Source: Candidatus Omnitrophota bacterium (lineage in GTDB: Bacteria > Omnitrophota > Gorgyraeia > Zapsychrales > Zapsychraceae). Taken from it: DNA of 48,195 nucleotides. Below the pieces are notes generated by a model that ran no database searches, was not told the DNA's origin, and saw only the letters and a list, made by a program, of their open reading frames with translations. The stretch spans positions 1 to 48,195 of the forward strand of contig JAJDCB010000030.1 of NCBI GenBank assembly GCA_029261065.1, given 5' to 3'. Shown here piece by piece: positions 1 to 6,710 of this stretch; position 1 is the stretch's first letter; each line of letters opens with the position of its first letter. The position numbers were made by a program, and so were the translations under genes.

Positions 1-60
1 TATCCTCAACAAGATGTTCATATGCATCAAGCAGCCAATGCTGTTTTAGAAAATGCGTAG
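1..60 (+). CDS. C-terminal end of an upstream gene (partial)
   Basis: Frame 1 is open from the first base to a TAG at 58-60 and gives the last 19 residues of a protein (ending AVLENA). A strong rho-independent terminator follows within 10 bases, which supports a real gene end here. The fragment is too short to assign a family. Confidence 0.6.
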   Translation, partial: YPQQDVHMHQAANAVLENA

Positions 61-69
61 TTAGTTATT

Positions 70-113
70 AAAAAAAGGGTCGCTTCCCTGGTATGGGAAG
101 CGATCCTTTTTTA
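70..113 (+). terminator. Rho-independent terminator
   Basis: An A-run is followed by GGGTCGCTTCCC, a short loop TGGTAT, then GGGAAGCGATCC and a T-run. The 12-bp stem has one G-U pair and is flanked by A and T runs, so it could act in both directions. It ends the transcript of the gene stopping at 60 and isolates it from the gene starting at 178. Confidence 0.9.
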
Positions 114-177
114 TTGTCAAATGCATGCTTTGAAGTTACAATGCTTATAAATTAATCATCACAATATTCCCCATAAT

Positions 178-1521
178 ATGAAAAATAACTCACCTAGTCC
201 TGTTGCTAAATTTATCGATTTTTTAACAACAGATATTTGGCGCATCAGAGCCAGCAAACTCTCAGGACGTAAATCTTTCTGGATCAGACAATTAAGAACA
301 ATTCTTTTAGCGATACGCGGCTTTGGTGAGGATCAATGTCAGTTGCGGGCGTCTGCCTTAACATTTTATTCTCTGCTTTCTGTTGTCCCTGTTGTCGCCA
401 TGGCCTTTGGTATTGCTAAAGGGTTTAATATGGATAAGTTGCTTGAAGAGCGGATTTTAGAAAGTTTGCAGGGTCAAGAAGAGGTGGCGACGCGTATTAT
501 TGAGTTCTCGCATTCCTTTTTAGAAAATACGCAGGGTGGTCTTATTGCGGGTGTTGGTATTGCTGTTTTGTTTTGGACGATTATTAAAATGCTGGGAAAC
601 ATAGAAAGCTCTTTTAATGATATTTGGGGCATTAAAAAATCACGTAGTTTTGGACGGAAATTTAGCGATTACTTATCGATTATGCTTATTTGTCCTATTT
701 TGTTAATTATGTCGAGTAGTATTACTGTGATTATTGCGAGCCAAGTGACCATGATTATGGACAAGTTATCTTTTCTTGGGCCTGTGGCTGATGCCATCGT
801 TTTTTCTTTAAAAATATTGCCTTATGCTGTTCTTTGGGGCGTGTTTACTTTTGTTTATATGTTTATGCCTAACACGGCTGTCAAATTTCGATCAGCTTTT
901 GTAGCTGGTATTATTGCTGGAACGATTTATCAAGGGGTGCAGTGGGCTTACATTAATTTTCAGGTAGGGGTATCGAAGTATGGTGCTATCTATGGGAGTT
1001 TTGCGGCCCTACCGTTATTTTTGATGTGGCTTCAGGTCAGTTGGCTTATCGTCCTTTTCGGAGCCGAGGTTTCGTTTGCCGAGCAGAACGTGGAGACCTA
1101 TGAATATGAACCGGATTGTTTAAAAGTTAGCCATAGCTTTAAACGATTACTTGCGTTAAGCATTGTTCATCTTTGTGTGAAAAAATTTCATCATGCCCAG
1201 GAGCCTCTTACGGCCGATGATATTGCGCATGAATTAGAAATGCCTATTAGGCTGGCACGTGAAGTGTTATATGATTTAACGGAATCTGGGGTGCTTTCGG
1301 AGGTTAAGATTAATGACTCGAAGGTAAGTGCCTATCAGCCTGCCAGTGATATAGAAGATTTCACATTATTTCATATCGTTAATAAACTGGATCAATATGG
1401 AATTGATAATATTCCTATTGCTGAGACAGAAGATGTTAAAAAGTTGAAAAAAAGTCTTGGCGCCTTTCATGATGTCATACGTCAAGCTCCATCAAACATA
1501 TCATTAAAATCACTATCATAA
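178..1521 (+). CDS. YihY/BrkB-family inner membrane protein with C-terminal winged-helix-like domain
   Basis: This 447-aa polytopic membrane protein belongs to the YihY/virulence factor BrkB family. The family core spans about residues 40-310, with the typical 'LRASALTFYSLLSVVPVVA' segment near the first membrane helix and 'YGAIYGSFAALPLFLMWL' near the last. About 120 soluble residues follow and look like a winged-helix fold (ADDIAHELEMPIRLAREVL), a tail seen in longer family members. Despite the historic name 'RNase BN' the family is not a nuclease, and its transport role is unproven. No clear Shine-Dalgarno precedes the ATG. A 52-aa membrane protein follows 15 bases after the stop. Confidence 0.88.
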   Translation: MKNNSPSPVAKFIDFLTTDIWRIRASKLSGRKSFWIRQLRTILLAIRGFGEDQCQLRASALTFYSLLSVVPVVAMAFGIAKGFNMDKLLEERILESLQGQEEVATRIIEFSHSFLENTQGGLIAGVGIAVLFWTIIKMLGNIESSFNDIWGIKKSRSFGRKFSDYLSIMLICPILLIMSSSITVIIASQVTMIMDKLSFLGPVADAIVFSLKILPYAVLWGVFTFVYMFMPNTAVKFRSAFVAGIIAGTIYQGVQWAYINFQVGVSKYGAIYGSFAALPLFLMWLQVSWLIVLFGAEVSFAEQNVETYEYEPDCLKVSHSFKRLLALSIVHLCVKKFHHAQEPLTADDIAHELEMPIRLAREVLYDLTESGVLSEVKINDSKVSAYQPASDIEDFTLFHIVNKLDQYGIDNIPIAETEDVKKLKKSLGAFHDVIRQAPSNISLKSLS

Positions 1522-1536
1522 TATTTAAACAAAACT

Positions 1537-1695
1537 ATGGAACACATTCCCGCTATTATTGTTATTGTTCTAGCCCTGTGGTTAATTGTTAAGGCTCTAA
1601 AAGTTGTTTTTAAAATCGCTGGTTTTATTTTACTTGTCATGGCTGTGGCGTGGTTTTTTCCAGACGTTAAAGATTACGTTATAGGCTTTTTTTAA
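1537..1695 (+). CDS. Small membrane protein (52 aa)
   Basis: An ATG at 1537 opens a 52-residue frame ending with TAA at 1693-1695. The translation is almost entirely hydrophobic: one helix at about residues 5-24 (IPAIIVIVLALWLIVKAL) and a second at about 27-43 ending AWFFPDV, so it is probably a two-helix membrane protein. It fills the 195-base gap between the YihY gene and the AsmA-like gene, with 15 bases before and 21 after, which suggests one transcript. I do not recognise a family. It is below usual ORF-length cutoffs and could be missed. Confidence 0.55.
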   Translation: MEHIPAIIVIVLALWLIVKALKVVFKIAGFILLVMAVAWFFPDVKDYVIGFF

Positions 1696-1716
1696 TATTA
1701 AAGGAAAGTTATTTAT

Positions 1717-2679
1717 ATGAAAAAATTAAAGAAAATTGGCTTTATTTGTTTGGCTGTTATTGTTGGGTTAATTTTATTTAGGAATGTCTTAATTAAGAAT
1801 GCTGTTACGATAGGCGCATCACAAGTTATGGGGGCTAAGGTTACCCTAGATAGTTTTAAGATGGGCATTTTTAAACAGAGTGTGAGAATTAAAGGTTTTA
1901 AAATTTATAATCCAAAAGGATTTCCAAAAGAGATTTTAATTGATATCCCCGAGGTAAGTGTTGATTATAGTTTACCTGATTTGTTAGGGGGTAAGATTCA
2001 TCTCCCTTTATTAGTTGTTAATCTTAAAGAGATGTCTGTTGTTAAGAATAAGGAAGGGTTATTAAACGTAAATGCTTTAAAGGTTGCTCAGAAGGATGAT
2101 GAGGCGCCAAAGGAAGATAAAAAAGAAAAAAAGAAGTCTAAGAAAAAAAGTAAACCGTTAAAGATGCAGATTGATGAAATGAAGTTAGTTGTGGGACAAG
2201 TTGTTTATAAAGATTTTACAAAAGGGGATCCTAAGATTGAAGTCACGGATGTGGGTATAGATAAAACATTTAAGAATATCTCGAGTGCGCAGGAGTTGGC
2301 TTCTATTGTTATGGTACAGGCGATGGGGGCAACGGCTATTCAAGGGGTTAAAGTTTATGCGGCGGCCGCTCTTCTTGGTCCAGCTGGGATTGCTGGGGCT
2401 GTGTTAGTGGGTAAGGATGATAGCGTTGAGACTTATAATGTCTCTTATGATAAAGCGTTTAGTGTCGCTTTAGAAGTTATTGAAGGAAAAACAAAGAGTC
2501 AGGATTCCTCTAAAGGGGAGATTAAAGCCAAGGTTGATGGTGCTGATGTCACCATTAAGGTTGTTTCGCTTGAAGAAAATAAAACAGAGGTAACCGTTTC
2601 TGCTAGAAAGTATATGTTACCAAAGCCCAAAATTGCTTCTGGTGTTTTATATCAAATTACCGAGAAACTCGGTAAGTAA
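1717..2679 (+). CDS. AsmA-like protein with DUF3568-like C-terminal domain
   Basis: This 320-aa protein has an N-terminal membrane anchor (residues 5-21) followed by about 100 residues typical of AsmA/DUF748 periplasmic proteins (GAKVTLDSFKMGIFKQSVRI, a scaffold start seen in lipid-transport bridge proteins). A lysine-rich linker at about residues 128-146 (KEDKKEKKKSKKKSK) leads to a second AsmA-like strand region. An Ala/Gly-rich hydrophobic stretch at 200-230 and a final domain of about 75 residues resemble DUF3568 (YDKAFSVALEVIEG through VTVSARKYMLPKP). AsmA proteins act in the inner membrane and periplasm on lipid supply to the outer membrane. The role here is inferred only. A much larger AsmA protein is encoded at 32369-35437. 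Confidence 0.65.
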   Translation: MKKLKKIGFICLAVIVGLILFRNVLIKNAVTIGASQVMGAKVTLDSFKMGIFKQSVRIKGFKIYNPKGFPKEILIDIPEVSVDYSLPDLLGGKIHLPLLVVNLKEMSVVKNKEGLLNVNALKVAQKDDEAPKEDKKEKKKSKKKSKPLKMQIDEMKLVVGQVVYKDFTKGDPKIEVTDVGIDKTFKNISSAQELASIVMVQAMGATAIQGVKVYAAAALLGPAGIAGAVLVGKDDSVETYNVSYDKAFSVALEVIEGKTKSQDSSKGEIKAKVDGADVTIKVVSLEENKTEVTVSARKYMLPKPKIASGVLYQITEKLGK

Positions 2680-2729
2680 ATTCGGTTCATCATATAATTG
2701 TTTCATCACGAAATAATTGGAAATAATTC

Positions 2730-3407
2730 ATGCTAAGTGTTGTTATTCCTGTCTATAATGAAGAAAAGGCATTGGTCAATAATAGTCATTTCTTTGACCA
2801 GCTAGCTCAGTCTACGGAAATTATTTTTGTTGATGGCGGCAGTAAAGATCAGACGGTAAGTTTAGTTAAAAAATTTGGGAAAGTTGTTTGCTCTCAAAAG
2901 GGGCGAGCCTTGCAAATGAATGAGGGCGCTCGGCAAGCTACTTCTGAGACAATATTATTTTTACACGCTGATTCTTATTTTCCTTTAGAAGTTCTTGGTC
3001 AGATTGAAGAGGCTATATTGGAGAAAGGTTATATTGGCGGATGTCTTGAACAAGTTTATGATAGCCCGGATTTAATTTATAAGTGGATTGCTTTTACAGG
3101 AAATGTCAGGGCTAAGTTATCACGTGTTTTTTATGGCGATCAATGCATCTTTGTTAGAAAAGATATATTTACGCAATTAGGTGGTTTTCCAAACACAGAG
3201 ATTTGTGAAGATGTTTTGTTTACCAGAAAGCTTCGTAGAGAGGGGAAGGTTGGGGTTTTATCGGCTCCCGTGTATTGTTCAACGCGGCGCTGGAAGGTTC
3301 AAGGCATTCGAAAAACGTTTTTTCAGAATATGCGTATTAATATGGCCTTGGCTTTAAACGATGATTTAAATAAGTTAGCTGATGATTATCAAGATGTCAG
3401 AAATTGA
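2730..3407 (+). CDS. Family 2 glycosyltransferase (TIGR04283-like)
   Basis: This 225-aa GT-A fold glycosyltransferase begins directly with the nucleotide-binding strand LSVVIPVYNEEKAL. The acceptor/metal region has 'FVDGGSKDQT' at about 35-44 and 'LFLHADSYFP' at about 76-85, in which HAD replaces the usual DxD. 'GRALQMNEGA' between them and 'GGFPNTEICEDVLFTRKL' near residue 155 are hallmarks of the TIGR04283 group, which is often annotated in arsenosugar or lipid-linked sugar pathways. No membrane helix is evident, so it is likely cytoplasmic or peripheral. No partner enzyme of arsenosugar synthesis is nearby, so the acceptor is unknown. Confidence 0.85.
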   Translation: MLSVVIPVYNEEKALVNNSHFFDQLAQSTEIIFVDGGSKDQTVSLVKKFGKVVCSQKGRALQMNEGARQATSETILFLHADSYFPLEVLGQIEEAILEKGYIGGCLEQVYDSPDLIYKWIAFTGNVRAKLSRVFYGDQCIFVRKDIFTQLGGFPNTEICEDVLFTRKLRREGKVGVLSAPVYCSTRRWKVQGIRKTFFQNMRINMALALNDDLNKLADDYQDVRN

Positions 3408-3431
3408 TGGTGTTGAAAGACGGATGTTTCA

Positions 3432-4571
3432 ATGAAAAAAAATTACCCATTCATTATAGTATTCTTTTCTTTAATTTTTCCTAGCCATCTTTTGGCTCAG
3501 CCAGCAGACTCACCATTTGATTTTTCAAATACCGTTAATTATCAAGATGCTGTTCCTGTGTTTTTGGATGAGTTAACTCAGGATGCTGCGAGTATTGAAA
3601 ACGGTGAAGAGATTTTGCAATGGCACGACCAAACAGCGCCTCGCCTACCCGAGTTGTTAACCGATTTAACAGAAGCTGCCAAAAATTTTCAACAACAATC
3701 ATTATTTGAAAACGATTTAAGCCAATTTGTTATTCTTGCTGAGAAGTGGAAGGGTGTTATTGATCAATATCCTGGATTACAACAGATGGAGGCGTTGATT
3801 TCACCTGTTTTAGAAAAGCTAATTAACGAATTGCCTCATGTGGAGCTTAGTACAACATCCGGACCTCCTTTTGCTGATCTGGTTGGCTTTTATCAGGCGA
3901 TGGAACAACAAAATCCTTGGGGCTTGGGAGCATTCTATCAATTATTACCTTTATTGGACGAAGAGCGCGCGCGGGGCGTTTCTTCACTTGTACGCGAAGT
4001 CACACGTTCAGGTATAGAACAGCGATTTGTTCTGCAAAAGGAAGTGGTAGAAACTGTTAACGGAGAGGTAACATTTTTCAAGTTGGTCAAGGATGGAGAG
4101 GTTATTGATAAATTTATAAAGCCAAAATTCCCAACGCTGGTTCATGAAATTTTAGCACAGATGAAAGCTAATGGTGAGGATGTTGTTCTTATTAGTGCGA
4201 TTGAAGAACTTGTTACGCTTGTTGATTTTCATTTAGAGAAATCAAACATTACATTTGCTTCTCTGCCCATTTATAATATGAATGAACGACATCAGTCACT
4301 TCCGTCATTGGGAACGGAGATGTCACATCCTTTAGTAGTTGAAAATGTGAATGCCACACAGATAACGAACGAAGGATTGGACTTGCAGAAAGCATCTCAT
4401 GAGGAGAAAATTGCTGGAAAAAAAGGTGCCTTTGCTCCATTAGAACTTACTATGAACCAACACTATCGCGATGCCACAGACCGAGTCTTTGGGTTATGGC
4501 TAATCATTATTATATTTCCACTAATGATATGGGTTGTTATTGATTTCTTTAAGGAGGTGTTTTCATTTTGA
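3432..4571 (+). CDS. Exported protein with C-terminal membrane anchor, unknown function
   Basis: This 379-aa protein has a clear N-terminal signal (MKKNYPFIIVFFSLIFPS, cleavage likely after LLAQ at about residue 22). A long helical acidic region follows, and one C-terminal helix at about 353-372 (LWLIIIIFPLMIWVVIDFF) has a short basic-poor tail. This places the bulk in the periplasm. I recognise no domain. Its stop codon overlaps the TTG start of the next gene by four bases (TTGA), and that gene's Shine-Dalgarno lies inside this gene's last codons. The two are therefore translationally coupled and probably act together. Confidence 0.7.
   Translation: MKKNYPFIIVFFSLIFPSHLLAQPADSPFDFSNTVNYQDAVPVFLDELTQDAASIENGEEILQWHDQTAPRLPELLTDLTEAAKNFQQQSLFENDLSQFVILAEKWKGVIDQYPGLQQMEALISPVLEKLINELPHVELSTTSGPPFADLVGFYQAMEQQNPWGLGAFYQLLPLLDEERARGVSSLVREVTRSGIEQRFVLQKEVVETVNGEVTFFKLVKDGEVIDKFIKPKFPTLVHEILAQMKANGEDVVLISAIEELVTLVDFHLEKSNITFASLPIYNMNERHQSLPSLGTEMSHPLVVENVNATQITNEGLDLQKASHEEKIAGKKGAFAPLELTMNQHYRDATDRVFGLWLIIIIFPLMIWVVIDFFKEVFSF
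4551..4559 (+). promoter_or_regulatory. Strong Shine-Dalgarno deciding a TTG start
   Basis: AAGGAGGTG lies 8 bases before the TTG at 4568. It is a near-perfect anti-16S match located inside the end of the preceding gene. It supports the non-ATG start at 4568 and re-initiation by ribosomes finishing the upstream gene. Confidence 0.8.
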
Positions 4572-5074
4572 AAAATAATATATTTTTAAAATTGATTTTA
4601 TTTGCCATTTTTTTAACAGGGATGTTATATAGTTTGGAGGGAAGCGCGGCAGAAGATTCGGAGAAAATTTTTAAAGAATTTCAAGAAGCTGTAAAAGAGA
4701 AAGATAATGTAAAGATTACAAAAAGTGTTCTTAAGATCAATGACAATCTTGACGCCAAAAGGTATTTGAGAGACAAGCAAAGGACGCATTATCACCTTTA
4801 TAAGTCATATGATTTGCTTCGTCGAAGAAATCGATTAGAAAATCGTTCAACTGATGCGGCCCCAGAACGTGAGTATAATGATTCTATTGGAAAGGGCAAA
4901 CGAGACAATCAGCGAAAAGCTAAATCATCACCGAATAACAAAAAAAAATCTAACAGAGAAACAACGAAACGTTTTTCATTAAATGACCAGTATAATCGAA
5001 ATCGAGTCAGTAACAGTGAAGCTGCGCGTCGATCGCCAAATCAAAATAGGAAACCTAACAAAGCTAGAAGATAG
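4568..5074 (+). CDS. Exported protein with highly basic disordered tail, unknown function
   Basis: This 168-aa protein starts at TTG, supported by a perfect-class Shine-Dalgarno 8 bases upstream. A signal peptide (FLKLILFAIFLTGMLYSLEG, cleavage near residue 28) precedes a charged helical region of about 50 residues. The second half is rich in Arg, Lys, Asn and Ser (for example RRRNRLENRS, NNKKKSNRETTKR, NQNRKPNKARR) and looks disordered and strongly positive. Such a tail might bind an acidic surface such as lipopolysaccharide, teichoic-like polymer or nucleic acid, but this is inference. The start overlaps the preceding exported protein by four bases. No family is recognised. Confidence 0.65.
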   Translation: MKNNIFLKLILFAIFLTGMLYSLEGSAAEDSEKIFKEFQEAVKEKDNVKITKSVLKINDNLDAKRYLRDKQRTHYHLYKSYDLLRRRNRLENRSTDAAPEREYNDSIGKGKRDNQRKAKSSPNNKKKSNRETTKRFSLNDQYNRNRVSNSEAARRSPNQNRKPNKARR

Positions 5075-5100
5075 TTTGTTTTTTATTATAAATATTTAAT

Positions 5101-5550
5101 ATGATTCGTTGGTCTATAATTGTAGTCGCTATACTTGCTGGTTTGGTATTACCATTTCAGGCGGGTATTAATTCGCAATTAGCTAAAGAGCTTAATCACC
5201 CTTTTGAAGCTGCTGTTATTTCATTTTTGGGTGGGCTTTTGATAATGATGGTTTTCTCAGTCGTGACGGGTGGAGGATTGATGCCTAGTTATCAAAAGAT
5301 GGCTAAAATCTCACCTGTTCTTTTTTTGGGGGGATTTTTGGGGGCTGTGATGGTGTGTACGGCCATTATATTAGCACCTAGATTAGGAGCTACGCTTTTA
5401 GTCAGTTGTTTAATCGTGGGACAACTTGTTACATCTTTAATTTTAGACCATTATGGGTGGGTTGGTTTTCAAGAACATCCTGTTAATATGATGAGATTGT
5501 TGGGCGTTGCTTGTCTTATTGTTGGACTGCTTTTTATTCGTTTTTTTTAA
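5101..5550 (+). CDS. DMT-superfamily transporter, YdcZ/DUF606 type
   Basis: This 149-aa, five-helix membrane protein matches the DUF606 (YdcZ) half-size members of the drug/metabolite transporter superfamily. It has 'AILAGLVLPFQAGINSQLA' in helix 1, 'FLGGFLGAVMVC' in the middle, 'PRLGATLLVSCLIVGQLVTS' in helix 4 and a closing 'RLLGVACLIVGLLFI'. Members of this size usually work as dimers. Substrate is unknown. It starts 26 bases after the preceding gene, so it may be co-transcribed with the exported pair. Confidence 0.87.
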   Translation: MIRWSIIVVAILAGLVLPFQAGINSQLAKELNHPFEAAVISFLGGLLIMMVFSVVTGGGLMPSYQKMAKISPVLFLGGFLGAVMVCTAIILAPRLGATLLVSCLIVGQLVTSLILDHYGWVGFQEHPVNMMRLLGVACLIVGLLFIRFF

Positions 5551-5573
5551 CCTTAAATAAAGGGGATGTCATA

Positions 5574-5819
5574 ATGAAAAAGTTAATCATTTGTAATATC
5601 ATAATATTTTTAATGACTGTGGGCATATTGTTTGGTTCCCAATGGCGAGTCTCCTCGGCAGATGAGAATGCAAAAGGTAATTATAAAACGATGATCCCTT
5701 TTGCGATGCGAGGAGGGTCTGTCGGATTCTTTGATCAATCGACAGGTGTTGTCTCTGTATATGATCCTTCCCTTAATGAGCTGATAAGAAAAGTAAAGAT
5801 GTCTGGTTTAGGTCTGTAA
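5574..5819 (+). CDS. Small exported protein (81 aa), unknown function
   Basis: The chosen start is the ATG at 5574, preceded by AAAGGGGATG at the right distance. A longer reading from 5511 would overlap the transporter gene and lacks such a site. The product has a signal or anchor helix (LIICNIIIFLMTVGILFGS) and a short mature part (GGSVGFFDQSTGVVSVYDPS) that recalls small exported proteins carried beside envelope genes. No domain name can be given. It ends nine bases before a convergent gene on the other strand. Confidence 0.6.
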   Translation: MKKLIICNIIIFLMTVGILFGSQWRVSSADENAKGNYKTMIPFAMRGGSVGFFDQSTGVVSVYDPSLNELIRKVKMSGLGL

Positions 5820-5828
5820 AAGATTAGA

Positions 5829-6446
5829 TTACGATTTTCTTGGTTTTGTTACAAAGAGGACACTGATTTTTTTAGGAACCAGATGTAGTTCGAGGAAGTA
5901 TTCTGTTTTATATTTGATGGCCAGAAATTTAGCAAAATCTTGGATGTTTGTGACATTTGTTTTGTAATGTTTTACATTATCGAATAGATAAAATTGTCCA
6001 TCTTTGCTGTAAACTGTAAACACATGTGCTTGTTTCCCCTTCCCAAAAGCTAAAACACGTGGTTTGTATTTAAAGTGATCCAAAACAGCTGCGTGTAAAA
6101 AGGCCAAATCTTCACAATCTCCATACTTTTTTTCAATCGTTCGTAACGGGTATGCCCATTTATCTCTATCATGATCAGGGACATATTTAAGATTACTGGC
6201 GGCCCATGCAACATAATTCTCAATATTTTCAATGTTATTTGAACTTAAAAATCCAGGAATGTCATCCAAATAGGGAGGAGTTACTTCTTCTTTGGGAAAT
6301 GTTGGAATCTCAACCGTTGTGTGTTTAATTTCAACATTATTATACCCAAAAGCATAAATTTGGTAGGCAAAGATAGTGCTCCATAGGATGAGACCAATCC
6401 AAAGGACTCGAATTTTGCTAAAAGTTAGTAGTAATTTCCTACCCAT
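5829..6446 (-). CDS. Transglutaminase-like cysteine protein, membrane-anchored
   Basis: This 205-aa protein has one N-terminal anchor (residues 14-32) and a periplasmic domain carrying the transglutaminase-like triad: Cys111 in 'KYGDCEDLAFLHAAVL', His141 in 'KQAHVFTVY' and Asp156 in 'YLFDNV'. The order and spacing fit bacterial transglutaminase-like peptidases (the BTLCP/DUF920-type superfamily), which often act as proteases or structural partners in the envelope. The promoter-terminator pair at 6494-6627 lies just upstream on the same strand, so expression may depend on read-through of that terminator. The target is unknown. Confidence 0.75.
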   Translation of the reverse strand: MGRKLLLTFSKIRVLWIGLILWSTIFAYQIYAFGYNNVEIKHTTVEIPTFPKEEVTPPYLDDIPGFLSSNNIENIENYVAWAASNLKYVPDHDRDKWAYPLRTIEKKYGDCEDLAFLHAAVLDHFKYKPRVLAFGKGKQAHVFTVYSKDGQFYLFDNVKHYKTNVTNIQDFAKFLAIKYKTEYFLELHLVPKKISVLFVTKPRKS

Positions 6447-6493
6447 AATCTATATTTTTTCTTTAGCTTTATTCATCTTTTATGCGGAGAAAC

Positions 6494-6525
6494 AAAAAAA
6501 GGGACTGCTAATTTAGCAGCCCCCC
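6494..6525 (-). terminator. Rho-independent terminator of the small RNA/leader
   Basis: Read on the minus strand: GGGGCTGCTAA, a short loop, TTAGCAGTCCC and then seven T. The stem is about 11 bp with one mismatch. It lies between the promoter at 6599-6627 and the start codon at 6446. Confidence 0.75.
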
Positions 6526-6592
6526 GCAAATTTGTTTTATTCCGCTCGTTTTGTGTAACCTTCAGTCCCCCCAAGGACTAAAAGCTTTTCTT
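6494..6592 (-). ncRNA. Putative small RNA or attenuated leader, about 100 nt
   Basis: A good sigma70-type promoter (6599-6627) predicts a start near 6592, and an intrinsic terminator ends at about 6494. Between them is no ORF but a stable hairpin (6559-6584, minus strand): 10 paired positions including G-U pairs, with a loop TTGGGG. A single-stranded A-rich linker leads to the terminator hairpin. It lies 47 bases before the transglutaminase-like gene on the same strand. It may be a free sRNA or a cis-acting leader that terminates before that gene. It does not match any riboswitch consensus I know. Confidence 0.5.
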
Positions 6593-6598
6593 AGTTAA

Positions 6599-6627
6599 AG
6601 TATAAAATATTTTCTTCACATCGCCAA
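6599..6627 (-). promoter_or_regulatory. Sigma70-type promoter of the small RNA/leader
   Basis: On the minus strand TTGGCG (6622-6627), a 17-base spacer and TATACT (6599-6604) form a near-consensus pair. The predicted first base is the A at 6592. It drives the RNA at 6494-6592 and possibly the gene at 5829-6446. Confidence 0.6.
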
Positions 6628-6710
6628 TTATTTGAAATAATTGAATTACTATAAGTTCATTTATATCAATAGTTTACGATAGCCTTTTAAGGCGGATTTG
6701 TAAGGGAGGC

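Noticed and set aside
6494-6592. Known riboswitch (c-di-GMP, preQ1, fluoride, guanidine classes)
   Set aside because: The conserved core sequences of these classes, as far as I recall them, are not present.
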